This document shows positions 55,263 to 63,692 of a stretch of DNA of 64,000 nucleotides, piece by piece. Where the stretch lies: positions 42,293-106,292 of the forward strand of contig NZ_QPIW01000023.1 of NCBI RefSeq assembly GCF_003339505.1, given 5' to 3'. Each line of letters starts with the position of its first letter. Position 1 is the stretch's first letter. Made by a program: the position numbers and the translations under genes. The notes beneath the pieces are model-generated. The model searched no databases, was not told the origin of the DNA, and worked only from the letters and a program-made list of their open reading frames with translations. This stretch comes from Runella aurantiaca (lineage in GTDB: Bacteria > Bacteroidota > Bacteroidia > Cytophagales > Spirosomataceae).

Positions 55263-55656
55263 TAAATAATAGAGTAAAGAAAGAAAACGAAACTTTAAGC
55301 CAAATTAAGGCTTTTTTGGAAGAAATAGCAAGGGTGAGAAAATGGCAAAAATCCTTAAATGGGCAAAATTATGTCGCATAATGTACTTGTAATTAACTTT
55401 CTACAAGCTCGTAATAAGGCATTTCTAAAGTATTTTATAAATAAAAAAATGCTTTTCGATGATAAAATGAAGAGGGATAATTTTATTCTTGGATGAATAA
55501 ATAATATACTAAAATATACTTAAAAGGTAAATATCGTAACAAACACCCCATTGGGGGTTAATAGCCTCATTCGTTTGTCTATGCCTAACCAAGCGCTACG
55601 CATAAGCAACAGGCCTCGGATACCTAGTTAGGGTGGCCGTTATTTTAAAATGTAGA
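55263..55656. other. Intergenic region upstream of murD, with -7 element and structured segment
   Basis: 394 bp without a gene. On the minus strand TAATTTTG (55364-55371) is a good -7 element for murD with a weak -33 box; its leader would be about 95 nt. Further out lies a GC-richer island: a small hairpin ACCCC-ATTG-GGGGT near 55546-55560, and a segment enclosed by CCTAAC (55584-55589) and GTTAGG (55627-55632) containing several further short complements, about 25 bp from the cytochrome gene stop. It could be a structured RNA or a terminator region; no known RNA family is recognised. Confidence 0.45.
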
Positions 55657-57165
55657 TTATTTTTTCTTTCCTTCTTCTGCCTTGGGGGCTGTTTCGCCCG
55701 CTTTAATAAACTCCGCGATTTGTTGTTCGGTGATGCCAATCGTCACTTCCAAATTAGGTTTTGCTTGCTTCAATGCGGCAACACCGCCCTCTGTTACTTT
55801 TGATTGCCAAACGTGAAGGCTCATCAAGCTTTTTGAGGAAGAAAGCTCTTTTATACCTGCATCGGTTACCTGAGTATTGACCAAATTGAGGTATTCCAAA
55901 TACGGTAAAGCTTTGATTTGGCGAATGGTAGCATCCGTAACCGCCGTATTTTCCAAGTGTAATTTTTGAAGGTTTTTTAACTTAGCAATTGTGGTTGCAG
56001 CTTGGTCAGAAATTTTTGTATCCCCCAATTTTAACCAAATGATTTGTTCTTTGAGGGGCTCCAGAAGTGCCACCTGACTATCCGTTAAAGCGCTGATATT
56101 TACCGCATTTATTTCTAACAAGTTGCTTTCATTAGCAATCGGCATTACCAAGAGACCGGCCTTTTTCAGTGCTTCTACGGCTTTCGTATCAGGGGTGGGC
56201 ACTTTTAAGCTTAACACGGGAGATTCTTTGGACGTTGTGGTCAACTGAGAACTTCCAGCAGACAACGACGAACCGCTCAGCGCGGCCAATGCGGGCTTGA
56301 TGGCATCGGTAGCTTTAAGGTCAGCCACTTTTTTATCAAAAGGCGCACCTTGGTCAATCCACCAGGAAAGTATCGCAACCTGATTGTCCGAAAGTTGCGT
56401 TTTGCCTTTTGGAGGCATATGGTTTTCATCTTCAAGGGGCAACAGACAACGCTTGATTAATTCGCTTTCACTGCCTTGACCCGCAACGAAAATCGGGCCG
56501 TTTTCGCCGCCTTTTTTCAGCAATTCAATCTGGTCCATGCGCAAATCTCCTTTTGATTTATTGGCATTGTGGCATTGAACACAACGGGCTTTCAGGATAG
56601 GATTTACGACTTCCTGGAAAACCATTGCATTGTTGACGTCAGCGATGGGTTTGATTTCATCCGAGCCTTTTTCGGCTTTGGGCTCCATGCCCAGCCAGCC
56701 GCGAAAAGGTTCTGGTGTTTCTTGGGTCAAATATCCTTCTCCGTGGGTCAAAGAGCCGCCATGATGCCCCGCAACCATGGTCAATATGGCCCCAACGGCC
56801 AACGCTGGTAAATAAAATAAGCTGCTGAAAGGAATTTTATTGACAAATAACTCCGATTTTGCCATCCAAGCTACCCAAGCGGCTACTGCCACCCATATTC
56901 CTTGCCATTTGTGTTCATCCAACAATTCGACTTCATAGCCCCCGCCCAATGACAACAGATATCCAGCTACGCAGGAAACCGTAGCGCCAATGGCTGACCA
57001 AAAAAGTACAAAGGTGATGGTTGATTCTTTGACTTCAATTTTGTTGGTCAATCGGCCGATTTCGAGCAACCCCGCCAAAATCAAAAAACCGATGGGTAAG
57101 TGAACCAATACAGGGTGAAAACGACCAATAAATGCGGCCCAATCAGAGGCTTGTAACAGAATCAT
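55657..57165 (-). CDS. Membrane DUF2231 - c-type cytochrome - LRR protein
   Basis: 502 residues. Four hydrophobic segments at residues about 15-150 resemble the DUF2231 membrane domain (FHPVLVHLPIGFLILAGLLE). A planctomycete-type cytochrome c follows, with heme motif CVQCH at 195-199 and the probable axial Met in NHMPPKGKTQLS. The remainder (about 360-490) has leucine-rich repeats: LQKLHLENTAVTDATIRQI, LEYLNLVNTQVTDAGIKEL. Similar proteins in Bacteroidota and Planctomycetes sit beside polysaccharide or secondary-metabolite oxidation genes. The start overlaps the upstream hydrolase stop by 4 bp (ATGA), so the two genes are one operon. Confidence 0.85.
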   Translation of the reverse strand: MILLQASDWAAFIGRFHPVLVHLPIGFLILAGLLEIGRLTNKIEVKESTITFVLFWSAIGATVSCVAGYLLSLGGGYEVELLDEHKWQGIWVAVAAWVAWMAKSELFVNKIPFSSLFYLPALAVGAILTMVAGHHGGSLTHGEGYLTQETPEPFRGWLGMEPKAEKGSDEIKPIADVNNAMVFQEVVNPILKARCVQCHNANKSKGDLRMDQIELLKKGGENGPIFVAGQGSESELIKRCLLPLEDENHMPPKGKTQLSDNQVAILSWWIDQGAPFDKKVADLKATDAIKPALAALSGSSLSAGSSQLTTTSKESPVLSLKVPTPDTKAVEALKKAGLLVMPIANESNLLEINAVNISALTDSQVALLEPLKEQIIWLKLGDTKISDQAATTIAKLKNLQKLHLENTAVTDATIRQIKALPYLEYLNLVNTQVTDAGIKELSSSKSLMSLHVWQSKVTEGGVAALKQAKPNLEVTIGITEQQIAEFIKAGETAPKAEEGKKK

Positions 57166-59150
57166 AGTTTGATTTCAGCAATCGAATGAATAGCTAATTT
57201 GCTTATTATAAAGACTGCTCTACCATTTTTATACGCAAATGGCAGAGGTTTATTTTCGGGTTGTAACATCACCTGCTGAGGGCGTCGCGGTGTTTTAATC
57301 GACACTTGAAGGTTATAAAGCGGCGGAATTTCGTCGTTTGCGTGGATGGATTTGTTGGCGTGGTTACCCGCCATGTTGATAAGGTTTACGTAAGTTGTGC
57401 CATTTTTTTGATTCAAAGCCACGTTTACCAGCTTTGAGCCTTTGACCTCCACGTTGGGTTGAAAAAGTTTTTTTACCAAGGTTCCCAAAAAATCTCGGCC
57501 TACGTAGGTTTCCCGCTTGTAATGCTGTTCGCCAAAATTGAAATAAACGCCCGCAATTCTCCCTTTTCCTAGCGAAGCAACGGTAGCCACCGGCCCTTGG
57601 GCAAAACGAGTGTCTTCTTGACTGTACCATTGGCCAAATGGCTGTGTATTAGGCAATAATTGAAACGGTCGATAGGTTGCTTTGGTGCCAGTGATTAGGT
57701 TATCAAAGCCCCAAAAAGGAATAGTGTGGGTAGTTGGACTTAATGTAACGCCCAATTCTTTTTCAAAAATTTTAACGGTTTCGCTACCGACTACAACTAA
57801 ATTTCCGCCTTGTCGGGCGTATTCTACCAGTTCATTTCGTAGCTGTTCGTTTATTTTTTTCCATTCTGGAACGACAATGACGGGATATTCCTTCGTATGT
57901 CCTAGAAGATGGTGTTCTTGTAGTATTTCTGTTGGTAATTGGCTGTATAATAAAGCATTGAGCGTGCCAATCATGGGGTTTTGCTTGCCATCCCCTGTAT
58001 TGTAAACGGTTGTGATTTCGCTTTTATACCCCGTATTTGAATACAGCAGCCCTACCTGAGGAACGGGTTTGGTATTTTGGCAAAAAGGCTGACGCTCGCG
58101 GCAAAATTTAGCCAAATCGGCCATTGTTCCGTAGGCGTAGGTTTTAAGGCTTCCGTCTCGGTGTTGGGTCCAATAGGCTTGATAACCACCGCCCATCGAA
58201 ATCACCTGTGCCGCTTCTTGAGAAAGTTGAGTGGCACTTTTGGCCGAGAAAACTTGGTCGTCCCAACCGTACCCAAAACTCCACGACATCAAATCCCAAG
58301 GTTTTCCCTGCGGTGCTAAACACCGTGCCTGAAACGCCGACTGATTGGCTCCGTTAAGCGGCTCGGTGTCGCCCGAAAGGAAATCGACGTTGATATCCAC
58401 GGGTTCAGGCATCATGGCCGAAAACGACCAATTGCTGGCTACCTGAAAACGAGGGTTGTATTGATGCAAGGCATCCGTGTATTTGCGCACGTATCGACGA
58501 AAGGCCGTTCGGTGAAATTCTAGCCATTGAGAATAATTGGGATCTGTTTTCTTTTTAGGAATCTCCTGAATTCCTGTGCTCTTCCGAAACTCCTCTACTG
58601 CGGCTGCGCAATAATCAGGCTCGGTGGCCCAGCAATCGCCATCTATCCAAACGCCATCTATGCCGTAGTCGCTCATTTCTTTTAGTTGTGGAATGAGCAG
58701 GCTGTCAGAATACGCGCTCCAAAGCGATGTTTTTTTGTCGTCGCGTTTGCCTTCGGCATTGATTCTTGACCAATGGGGGTGATGCTTCACGGCTTCATTG
58801 TCCCACACGCCCGAATAATGCAAATAAAGCGCGACGCCGTGGCGTTTTGTCACGTCTCTAAATAGGCGAAGGATGTCTTTTTCGAAGCGCTTGGGCGTAT
58901 GGCCCACTTTTGTAGGATAACTCGTTACGCCCGAATGTCCTTTACAATCTACCTGAATAAAATCAGGTTTTACCTTTTGCAAGAGCGAATCTACCATCCT
59001 GTCGGTAAGGGTTTTACCGATAAGTGTATCTTCCAACACCGCATGAAAATCAAAATGCAGCCCAAAAAAACTTTCGGAACGCCGCAAAGGTGTTTGGGCA
59101 AAAAGTAAAACAGGAAAGTGAAGAACAAGCAGAATACGCAGGAGTTTCAT
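57162..59150 (-). CDS. Secreted glycoside hydrolase-like protein (TIM barrel, GH29-like)
   Basis: 662 residues with signal peptide LRILLVLHFPVLLFAQ. Residues about 25-330 look like a TIM-barrel hydrolase: FFGLHFDFHA, PDFIQVDCKGHSG, KRHGVALYLHYSGVWDNEA, and GIDGVWIDGDCW with the likely nucleophile Asp. The pattern recalls alpha-L-fucosidases (GH29) and related GHL families. A Rossmann-like segment (YPVIVVPEWKKINEQL, GGNLVVVGSETVKIF) resembles the trimerisation domain of GH42 galactosidases. A C-terminal beta domain closes the protein. The exact substrate is unknown. It precedes the cytochrome-LRR gene with ATGA overlap. Confidence 0.72.
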   Translation of the reverse strand: MKLLRILLVLHFPVLLFAQTPLRRSESFFGLHFDFHAVLEDTLIGKTLTDRMVDSLLQKVKPDFIQVDCKGHSGVTSYPTKVGHTPKRFEKDILRLFRDVTKRHGVALYLHYSGVWDNEAVKHHPHWSRINAEGKRDDKKTSLWSAYSDSLLIPQLKEMSDYGIDGVWIDGDCWATEPDYCAAAVEEFRKSTGIQEIPKKKTDPNYSQWLEFHRTAFRRYVRKYTDALHQYNPRFQVASNWSFSAMMPEPVDINVDFLSGDTEPLNGANQSAFQARCLAPQGKPWDLMSWSFGYGWDDQVFSAKSATQLSQEAAQVISMGGGYQAYWTQHRDGSLKTYAYGTMADLAKFCRERQPFCQNTKPVPQVGLLYSNTGYKSEITTVYNTGDGKQNPMIGTLNALLYSQLPTEILQEHHLLGHTKEYPVIVVPEWKKINEQLRNELVEYARQGGNLVVVGSETVKIFEKELGVTLSPTTHTIPFWGFDNLITGTKATYRPFQLLPNTQPFGQWYSQEDTRFAQGPVATVASLGKGRIAGVYFNFGEQHYKRETYVGRDFLGTLVKKLFQPNVEVKGSKLVNVALNQKNGTTYVNLINMAGNHANKSIHANDEIPPLYNLQVSIKTPRRPQQVMLQPENKPLPFAYKNGRAVFIISKLAIHSIAEIKL

Positions 59151-59329
59151 AGTGGTTTTATTTACTCATACTATCAAAGTTGTGTTGAAGGCTATTCTCC
59201 TTTGATAAGCTAAATAGAGATTGATTTAGAAGGACGATGGGGAGAAAAACACGTAAAGTGACCCAAGGGTTTCGCATAATTTATGTTTTCGTATTATCTT
59301 GCACGCCCAAACAAAAGCCTCAACAAACC

Positions 59330-59707
59330 ATGACTTTCCCCGAAGAGCTTAAATACACCAAAGATCACGAATGGATTCGTTTTGAAGACGATGATACCGC
59401 AGTAGTTGGAGTGACAGATTTTGCCCAACAAGAACTGGGTGACATTGTTTATGTAGACATCACTACGGTGGGCCAAACCGTTGAAGAAGGTGAGATTTTT
59501 GGCAGCGTAGAAGCGGTTAAAACCGTTTCTGACCTTTTTATCCCCGTATCAGCTGAAGTCCTTGAATTTAATGATGAATTGGAAGCCGCGCCCGAGTTGG
59601 TCAACGAAGACCCTTATGGCAAAGGTTGGATGGTTCGTATCAAAATTACGGGTTCAACAGATAGTTTACTTTCGGTAGAGGAATACAAAGAATTGATTGG
59701 CGAATAA
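59330..59707 (+). CDS. gcvH: Glycine cleavage system H protein
   Basis: 125 residues. The lipoyl carrier shuttles the aminomethyl group between the P, T and L proteins of glycine cleavage. The start at 59330 ([19 protein letters not shown]) matches the family; an upstream ATG at 59237 adds 31 unrelated residues. The lipoyl-lysine is in [15 protein letters not shown], and [15 protein letters not shown] follows. None of the other gcv genes is adjacent, which is common in Bacteroidota. Confidence 0.95.
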   Translation: MTFPEELKYTKDHEWIRFEDDDTAVVGVTDFAQQELGDIVYVDITTVGQTVEEGEIFGSVEAVKTVSDLFIPVSAEVLEFNDELEAAPELVNEDPYGKGWMVRIKITGSTDSLLSVEEYKELIGE

Positions 59708-59711
59708 ATAG

Positions 59712-59737
59712 AAGCTCCGAAAGGGGCTTTTTTTTTA
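59712..59737 (+). terminator. Terminator of gcvH
   Basis: AAGCTCC (59712-59718), a GAAA tetraloop and GGGGCTT (59723-59729; one G-T pair) are followed by an unbroken T-run. It starts 5 bp past the stop. Confidence 0.85.
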
Positions 59738-59779
59738 GCCATTCACCCGTAATGTGAATAAGAGAAAGTTTTTAAATAT

Positions 59780-61051
59780 ATGCTACTGATTCGTTCTGTT
59801 AAGATTATTGATAGTCGCTCGCCTTACAACGGGCAAACGAAAGATATTTTGGTCGAAAATGGAAAAATTGCCCAAATTGGCGACCAACTTGACGCCCCAA
59901 ATGCTGAAATTCTGACGGGCGACAATTGGCATATTTCTTCTGGTTGGGTAGATATGCGGGTATCTTCTCACGACCCAGGCCATGAGCACAAAGAGGATTT
60001 GACCACTGCCTGTGAAGCGGCCGCCGCGGGCGGTTTTACCGAAATTGCCGTGTTGCCCAACAGCCAACCAGCGTTGGATTCAAAAAATACGCTGGTTTAT
60101 GTAAAGCAAAAAGCCGCCGACCAACTCGTGGCGGTACACCCGATTGGTGCGGTGACCAAAGGATGCGAAGGCAAGGATTTTACGGAAATGATTGACTTAA
60201 CGCAGGCTGGTGCTGTGGCCTTTTCGGACGGTGTTCATGCCATTCAAAATACCCACATTTTCCTCAAATCGCTTCAATATTTGCAGCAAGTCAACCGGGT
60301 GTTGATGAATCGCCCCGAAGATTTTGACCTGACGGTGTTTGGACAAATGCACGAAGGGGAAGTCAGTACGTTGCTGGGAATGCGCGGTATCCCGTCGATT
60401 GCCGAAGAATTGATGATTATGCGAGATTTGAAATTGTTGGAATATGTGGGCATCAAAAGCCAAACTCCCCTACTCCATTTCTCGACCATCTCTACCGCCA
60501 ATGCCGTGGCGTTGATTCGTCAGGCCAAAGCGCAGGGGTTGCCCGTTTCTTGCGATATTGCGGCGCACCAAATTGCGTTTGAAGATTCGCTTTTGACAGA
60601 TTTTGACACCCATTATAAAGTCAACCCGCCGTTTAGGCAGCAAAAAGACATTGATGCCCTGTGGGAAGGTCTGGCCGATGGCACCATTGATGCCGTGGTC
60701 TCTGACCATAATCCTCAGGACGAAGAAGCGAAGAACCTAGAATTTGACTTGGCTGAATTTGGAATTATTGGGCTAGAAACAGCTTTTGGAGTGCTGAATA
60801 CGTACAACAAAACGCTAAGTGTTGAGCAAATTGTAGATAAGTTTACGCACTATCCGCGCACTATTTTACGGCTGCCAGCGCATACAATTTCGGAGGGCAG
60901 TTTGGCCAACTTAACGCTCTTTAATCCTGACTTAGAATGGGTATTCTCCAACACTCGTTCTAAGTCAAAAAACTCTCCTTTTTTTGGACAAACCCTGAAA
61001 GGGAGGGCTTTATACGTAATAAATCGAAATAAAGTGGAGAAATGTGGATAA
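59780..61051 (+). CDS. pyrC: Dihydroorotase-like protein lacking the HxH metal motif
   Basis: 423 residues with the amidohydrolase fold and overall sequence of type I dihydroorotases: GWVDMRVSSHDPGHEHKEDL, AVAFSDGVHAIQNTH, LGMRGIPSIAEELMIMRDLKLLEY, VNPPFRQQKDIDALWEGLADGTIDAVVSDHNPQ, FGIIGLETAFGV. The key difference is at the metal site. Where active enzymes have D-x-H-x-H, this has DMRVS, so both histidines are gone. Downstream histidines are also reduced (LLHFSTIS, AAHQIAF), though DH of SDHNPQ remains. It may be a non-catalytic homologue, like the PyrC-prime partner of aspartate transcarbamoylase. The gene symbol is by similarity only. Confidence 0.75.
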   Translation: MLLIRSVKIIDSRSPYNGQTKDILVENGKIAQIGDQLDAPNAEILTGDNWHISSGWVDMRVSSHDPGHEHKEDLTTACEAAAAGGFTEIAVLPNSQPALDSKNTLVYVKQKAADQLVAVHPIGAVTKGCEGKDFTEMIDLTQAGAVAFSDGVHAIQNTHIFLKSLQYLQQVNRVLMNRPEDFDLTVFGQMHEGEVSTLLGMRGIPSIAEELMIMRDLKLLEYVGIKSQTPLLHFSTISTANAVALIRQAKAQGLPVSCDIAAHQIAFEDSLLTDFDTHYKVNPPFRQQKDIDALWEGLADGTIDAVVSDHNPQDEEAKNLEFDLAEFGIIGLETAFGVLNTYNKTLSVEQIVDKFTHYPRTILRLPAHTISEGSLANLTLFNPDLEWVFSNTRSKSKNSPFFGQTLKGRALYVINRNKVEKCG

Positions 61052-61063
61052 CTCTGTGGATAA
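61043..61063 (-). promoter_or_regulatory. Two perfect DnaA-box sequences at a gene junction
   Basis: TGTGGATAA occurs at 61043-61051 and again at 61055-61063 (complement TTATCCACA), three bases apart. The first contains the stop codon of the dihydroorotase-like gene and the second ends four bases before the start of the DUF4199 gene. Confidence 0.5.
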
Positions 61064-61066
61064 GTC

Positions 61067-61612
61067 ATGGGAAATGTGATTAACTTTTTTAATAAGCCTA
61101 TTTTAAAAATCCCGCTTGCTTTTGGCGTATTGGCGGGATTTGTGTGTTTTTTATTCTTTTTGGTGGTCCAAAACCTAGAGAAATTCTCGGGAACAGGCCG
61201 GGCGTTGGATGTGGGTTTTTTCGCCATTATTATTGCAGCGGCCTGTTGGTATTACCGTAAAAATATCGGAAAAGGATACATGCACGCGTGGGAAGGAATT
61301 TCAATCGGATACGTCGTTTGGCTGACGGGTGCATTACTCTGCGGGTATCTAACTTCTATGTTTTTTTACTTCTCACCCAGTGCGCTTGATAAATACAAAC
61401 AAACGCTACGCACTTCGTTGGTCACCAATCAGGCTGAGGCCATGAAAGTGTGGGGAAAAGAGATTTATCAACAAAAACTGGCGGATATTTCACAACTTAC
61501 ACCTTCAAGTTTCATTTTTGATGAATTTCGGTTTACGCTGTTGTTGGTTATCATTGCCATCTTACTCATTGCATTGATTTTTCGTAAAAAGAACCCAGAA
61601 GAAACAAGATAA
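61067..61612 (+). CDS. DUF4199 family membrane protein
   Basis: 181 residues with four predicted TM helices: LAFGVLAGFVCFLFFLVVQNL, ALDVGFFAIIIAAACWYYRKNIG, IGYVVWLTGALLCGYLTSMFFYF and FTLLLVIIAILLIALIFRKK. A soluble stretch of about 60 residues (SALDKYKQTLRTSLVTNQ) lies before the last helix. This is the layout of the Bacteroidota-specific DUF4199 family, whose function is unknown. It starts 16 bp after the dihydroorotase-like gene and overlaps the next gene by one base (TAATG), so the three are a transcription unit. Confidence 0.8.
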   Translation: MGNVINFFNKPILKIPLAFGVLAGFVCFLFFLVVQNLEKFSGTGRALDVGFFAIIIAAACWYYRKNIGKGYMHAWEGISIGYVVWLTGALLCGYLTSMFFYFSPSALDKYKQTLRTSLVTNQAEAMKVWGKEIYQQKLADISQLTPSSFIFDEFRFTLLLVIIAILLIALIFRKKNPEETR

Positions 61613-62739
61613 TGCCTGCTAAAATTATCCAAATAACGAAGGCCAAAGCCGAACAGACGAAGTCGCAGAAAGAGTTTAATCGCTTGGTACAAAAAATTGA
61701 GACGCTCGAAAAAAGTATTGTTGAGTACCGGGAAATCATGGTCAAAATCCAACAACGTGCCCTGACCGAGTTGGAACCTTTACGTAAACAATATTTTGAG
61801 CAACGTGCCCAACTTGTGTACCGTTTTGACCGCGCTCATGACTCGTCGTTTTTCAAAAAGAATGAAAAGAAAAAGTTAGCCTATCTCATTCAGGACATTG
61901 CGTTTGAATTGATTGATGCGGCTGGAATGGAGGAATTTAAGCCGATTTATGATAAATACAGCAATGAGGGCAGCTTTGATTCCATCAACGAAGAAGCTAA
62001 CCAAGAAGTAGCTGAGCGAATGAAAGACCTGTTTTCGGTGTTTGGAATAGATTTGGGAGATGATGTCGATTTGAAGGACCCTGAAAAGATGCAGGAAAAA
62101 TTGCACGAAAAAATGGCCGAGCAGCAAGGTGCTTTTGAAGAACACAAACGCCAACAGGAAGAGCGGAGGGCCAAACGCCCTAAAACCCAAAAACAGATTG
62201 AAAGAGAACAAAAAAAGGAGCTCGAAGCCCGAAATATCACCAAGGCAGTACGAACCATTTACATGGATTTGGTCAAAGCATTCCATCCTGACCGTGTAAC
62301 AGACGAAGCGGAAAAGGACCGCAAAACAGAAATCATGCAACGGGTGACAGAAGCCTACGAAAAAAATGATGTATTGTCATTGCTGCGTTTGCAATTGGAG
62401 TTTGAGCGTATAGATCAGTCGCATATAGAATCATTGGCCGAAGAGCACCTCAAATATTACAACAAAATACTGCGTGAGCAAACCAAAGAGTTGGAGGAAG
62501 AATACGATAATTTGATGGGACAGGCCCAAATGATAAGCGGACAGCCAGCCTACATGATTTCAACCCCATTTGGGTTAGAGTTTGGTTTTGACCGACAAAT
62601 AAAAGAATTCAAAAAAGTAATTAAAAGCATCAAAAAAGATATAAACGATTTTCAAAGTGATGAGGTTGTGCGGGCTTTTCTCAAAGTTTTCAAAATCCCA
62701 AAACACAATGATATTGATGGGTTTGATTTTCTGTTTTGA
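61612..62739 (+). CDS. J-domain-like protein with coiled coils
   Basis: 375 residues, cytoplasmic. The HPD of a J-domain appears at about residue 224 in YMDLVKAFHPDRVTDEAEKDRKTEIMQRVTEAYEKND, with the helix II-HPD-helix III layout of DnaK co-chaperones. It lies in the middle rather than at the N-terminus. N-terminal residues about 1-60 and 165-215 are strongly charged and probably coiled coil (KRQQEERRAKRPKTQKQIEREQ is one such run, split here only for description). The C-terminal 100 residues are helical with no recognised fold. Its start overlaps the DUF4199 stop. Confidence 0.7.
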   Translation: MPAKIIQITKAKAEQTKSQKEFNRLVQKIETLEKSIVEYREIMVKIQQRALTELEPLRKQYFEQRAQLVYRFDRAHDSSFFKKNEKKKLAYLIQDIAFELIDAAGMEEFKPIYDKYSNEGSFDSINEEANQEVAERMKDLFSVFGIDLGDDVDLKDPEKMQEKLHEKMAEQQGAFEEHKRQQEERRAKRPKTQKQIEREQKKELEARNITKAVRTIYMDLVKAFHPDRVTDEAEKDRKTEIMQRVTEAYEKNDVLSLLRLQLEFERIDQSHIESLAEEHLKYYNKILREQTKELEEEYDNLMGQAQMISGQPAYMISTPFGLEFGFDRQIKEFKKVIKSIKKDINDFQSDEVVRAFLKVFKIPKHNDIDGFDFLF

Positions 62740-63323
62740 CAAGAATTGAGCTATTATATACTTTTCAAAACTTCGATTATTAAATAGCTCAGGGAAGCTA
62801 ATCCCAATTGAAAAAGTAACCTCTCCTCTTCTTTTTTGCCCTACTTCAAAGGCAAAAGTACTCGCGCTATTTGGCATAATATAAGAAGTTTTATTCTTCA
62901 GTTTAAGGTTAGTTTCTTGACCATTAAACGGTTAAATATTGTTATTTTCTCTACTTTTTAAGCGCTCAGTTTTTGAAAATTTCCTCAGAAAAACATCAAG
63001 TAAGATAAATTTTTATAATTTATCTTACTTGATTTCTATGACTGAGTATTTATGTTGACATTTTAATTCTATTTTAATTTTGCTTTAATCAAATTCTAAC
63101 CGTTAGTAGTGCTATTTGCAAAGAGAGTTATAATGATAACCAACAATCCCTTGCTTAATAGATATAAGTACTTGCCCCAAAAATAATGTTAACTCCTAAT
63201 TGATTATGCAGGTTTTGGGTAAATTAGATTATAATGATATAGCATAAGTTATTAATAAAGAGTGTGTTATAAAAAATTAATGCCAAATAATTTTACACAC
63301 CTGTTTCTAAAATTATTTACACC
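62740..63323. other. AT-rich intergenic region with a long hairpin
   Basis: 584 bp without a convincing gene. The region is clearly more AT-rich than the preceding genes. The only strong structure is the inverted repeat at 62995-63033. A short open frame on the minus strand near 62575-62877 overlaps the end of the J-domain-like gene and has no features of a real protein. Confidence 0.5.
62995..63033. repeat. Perfect 17-bp inverted repeat
   Basis: ATCAAGTAAGATAAATT (62995-63011) is complementary to 63017-63033 with a 5-nt loop (TTTAT). It could end the dihydroorotase-DUF4199-J-domain transcript or mark a mobile-element end; it is 256 bp past the last stop, which is far for a normal terminator. 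Confidence 0.7.
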
Positions 63324-63692
63324 ATGATAAAATTATTTAAATCTTTATTGCCGTTGTGTATTCTACTTTTGAGTGGATACGTTCAACATCATGGAGGTGC
63401 ATTTTATGAACTTATTAGTCCTTCTGCTGTAAAAAATAAACAATATTTAGTTAGTAAACCTGTCTTATTTAATAAACAGAATCGTATAACTGATATTGAA
63501 GAAAAGGAAAATGAAATAATTTCTTTCAAAAAGTATTCTGCGTCCAGTAATAATATACATACTCCTTTTTACAATCAAATACCTGAACACTTCTTTCAAT
63601 ATACCCCAATATATTTATTCTTCATTAAGCAATTTTCTTATTATCCATCGTGCAAATCGCTATACCTTATATTTGAGGTAATGCAGATTTGA
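63324..63692 (+). CDS. Hypothetical small secreted protein
   Basis: 122 residues that I do not recognise. The first 20 (MIKLFKSLLPLCILLLSGYV) look like a signal peptide. The remainder is polar and AT-codon-rich, with aromatic residues toward the end (HFFQYTPIYLFFIKQFSYY). Base composition is much more AT-rich than the housekeeping genes, and it stands isolated between repeats, suggesting recent acquisition. It could be a pseudogene or an orphan. Confidence 0.4.
   Translation: MIKLFKSLLPLCILLLSGYVQHHGGAFYELISPSAVKNKQYLVSKPVLFNKQNRITDIEEKENEIISFKKYSASSNNIHTPFYNQIPEHFFQYTPIYLFFIKQFSYYPSCKSLYLIFEVMQI

Noticed and set aside
55579..55640. Possible tRNA or short peptide gene (MPNQALRIS...) in the murD upstream spacer
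   Set aside because: The fold lacks tRNA arm geometry and a CCA-ready acceptor stem, and the 16-codon frame has no supporting features.
62575..62877. A 100-codon minus-strand frame (MPNSASTFAFEVGQKRRGE...) downstream of the J-domain-like gene
   Set aside because: It overlaps the end of a well-supported gene on the other strand, has no domain or signal, and its second half is the antisense of that gene.
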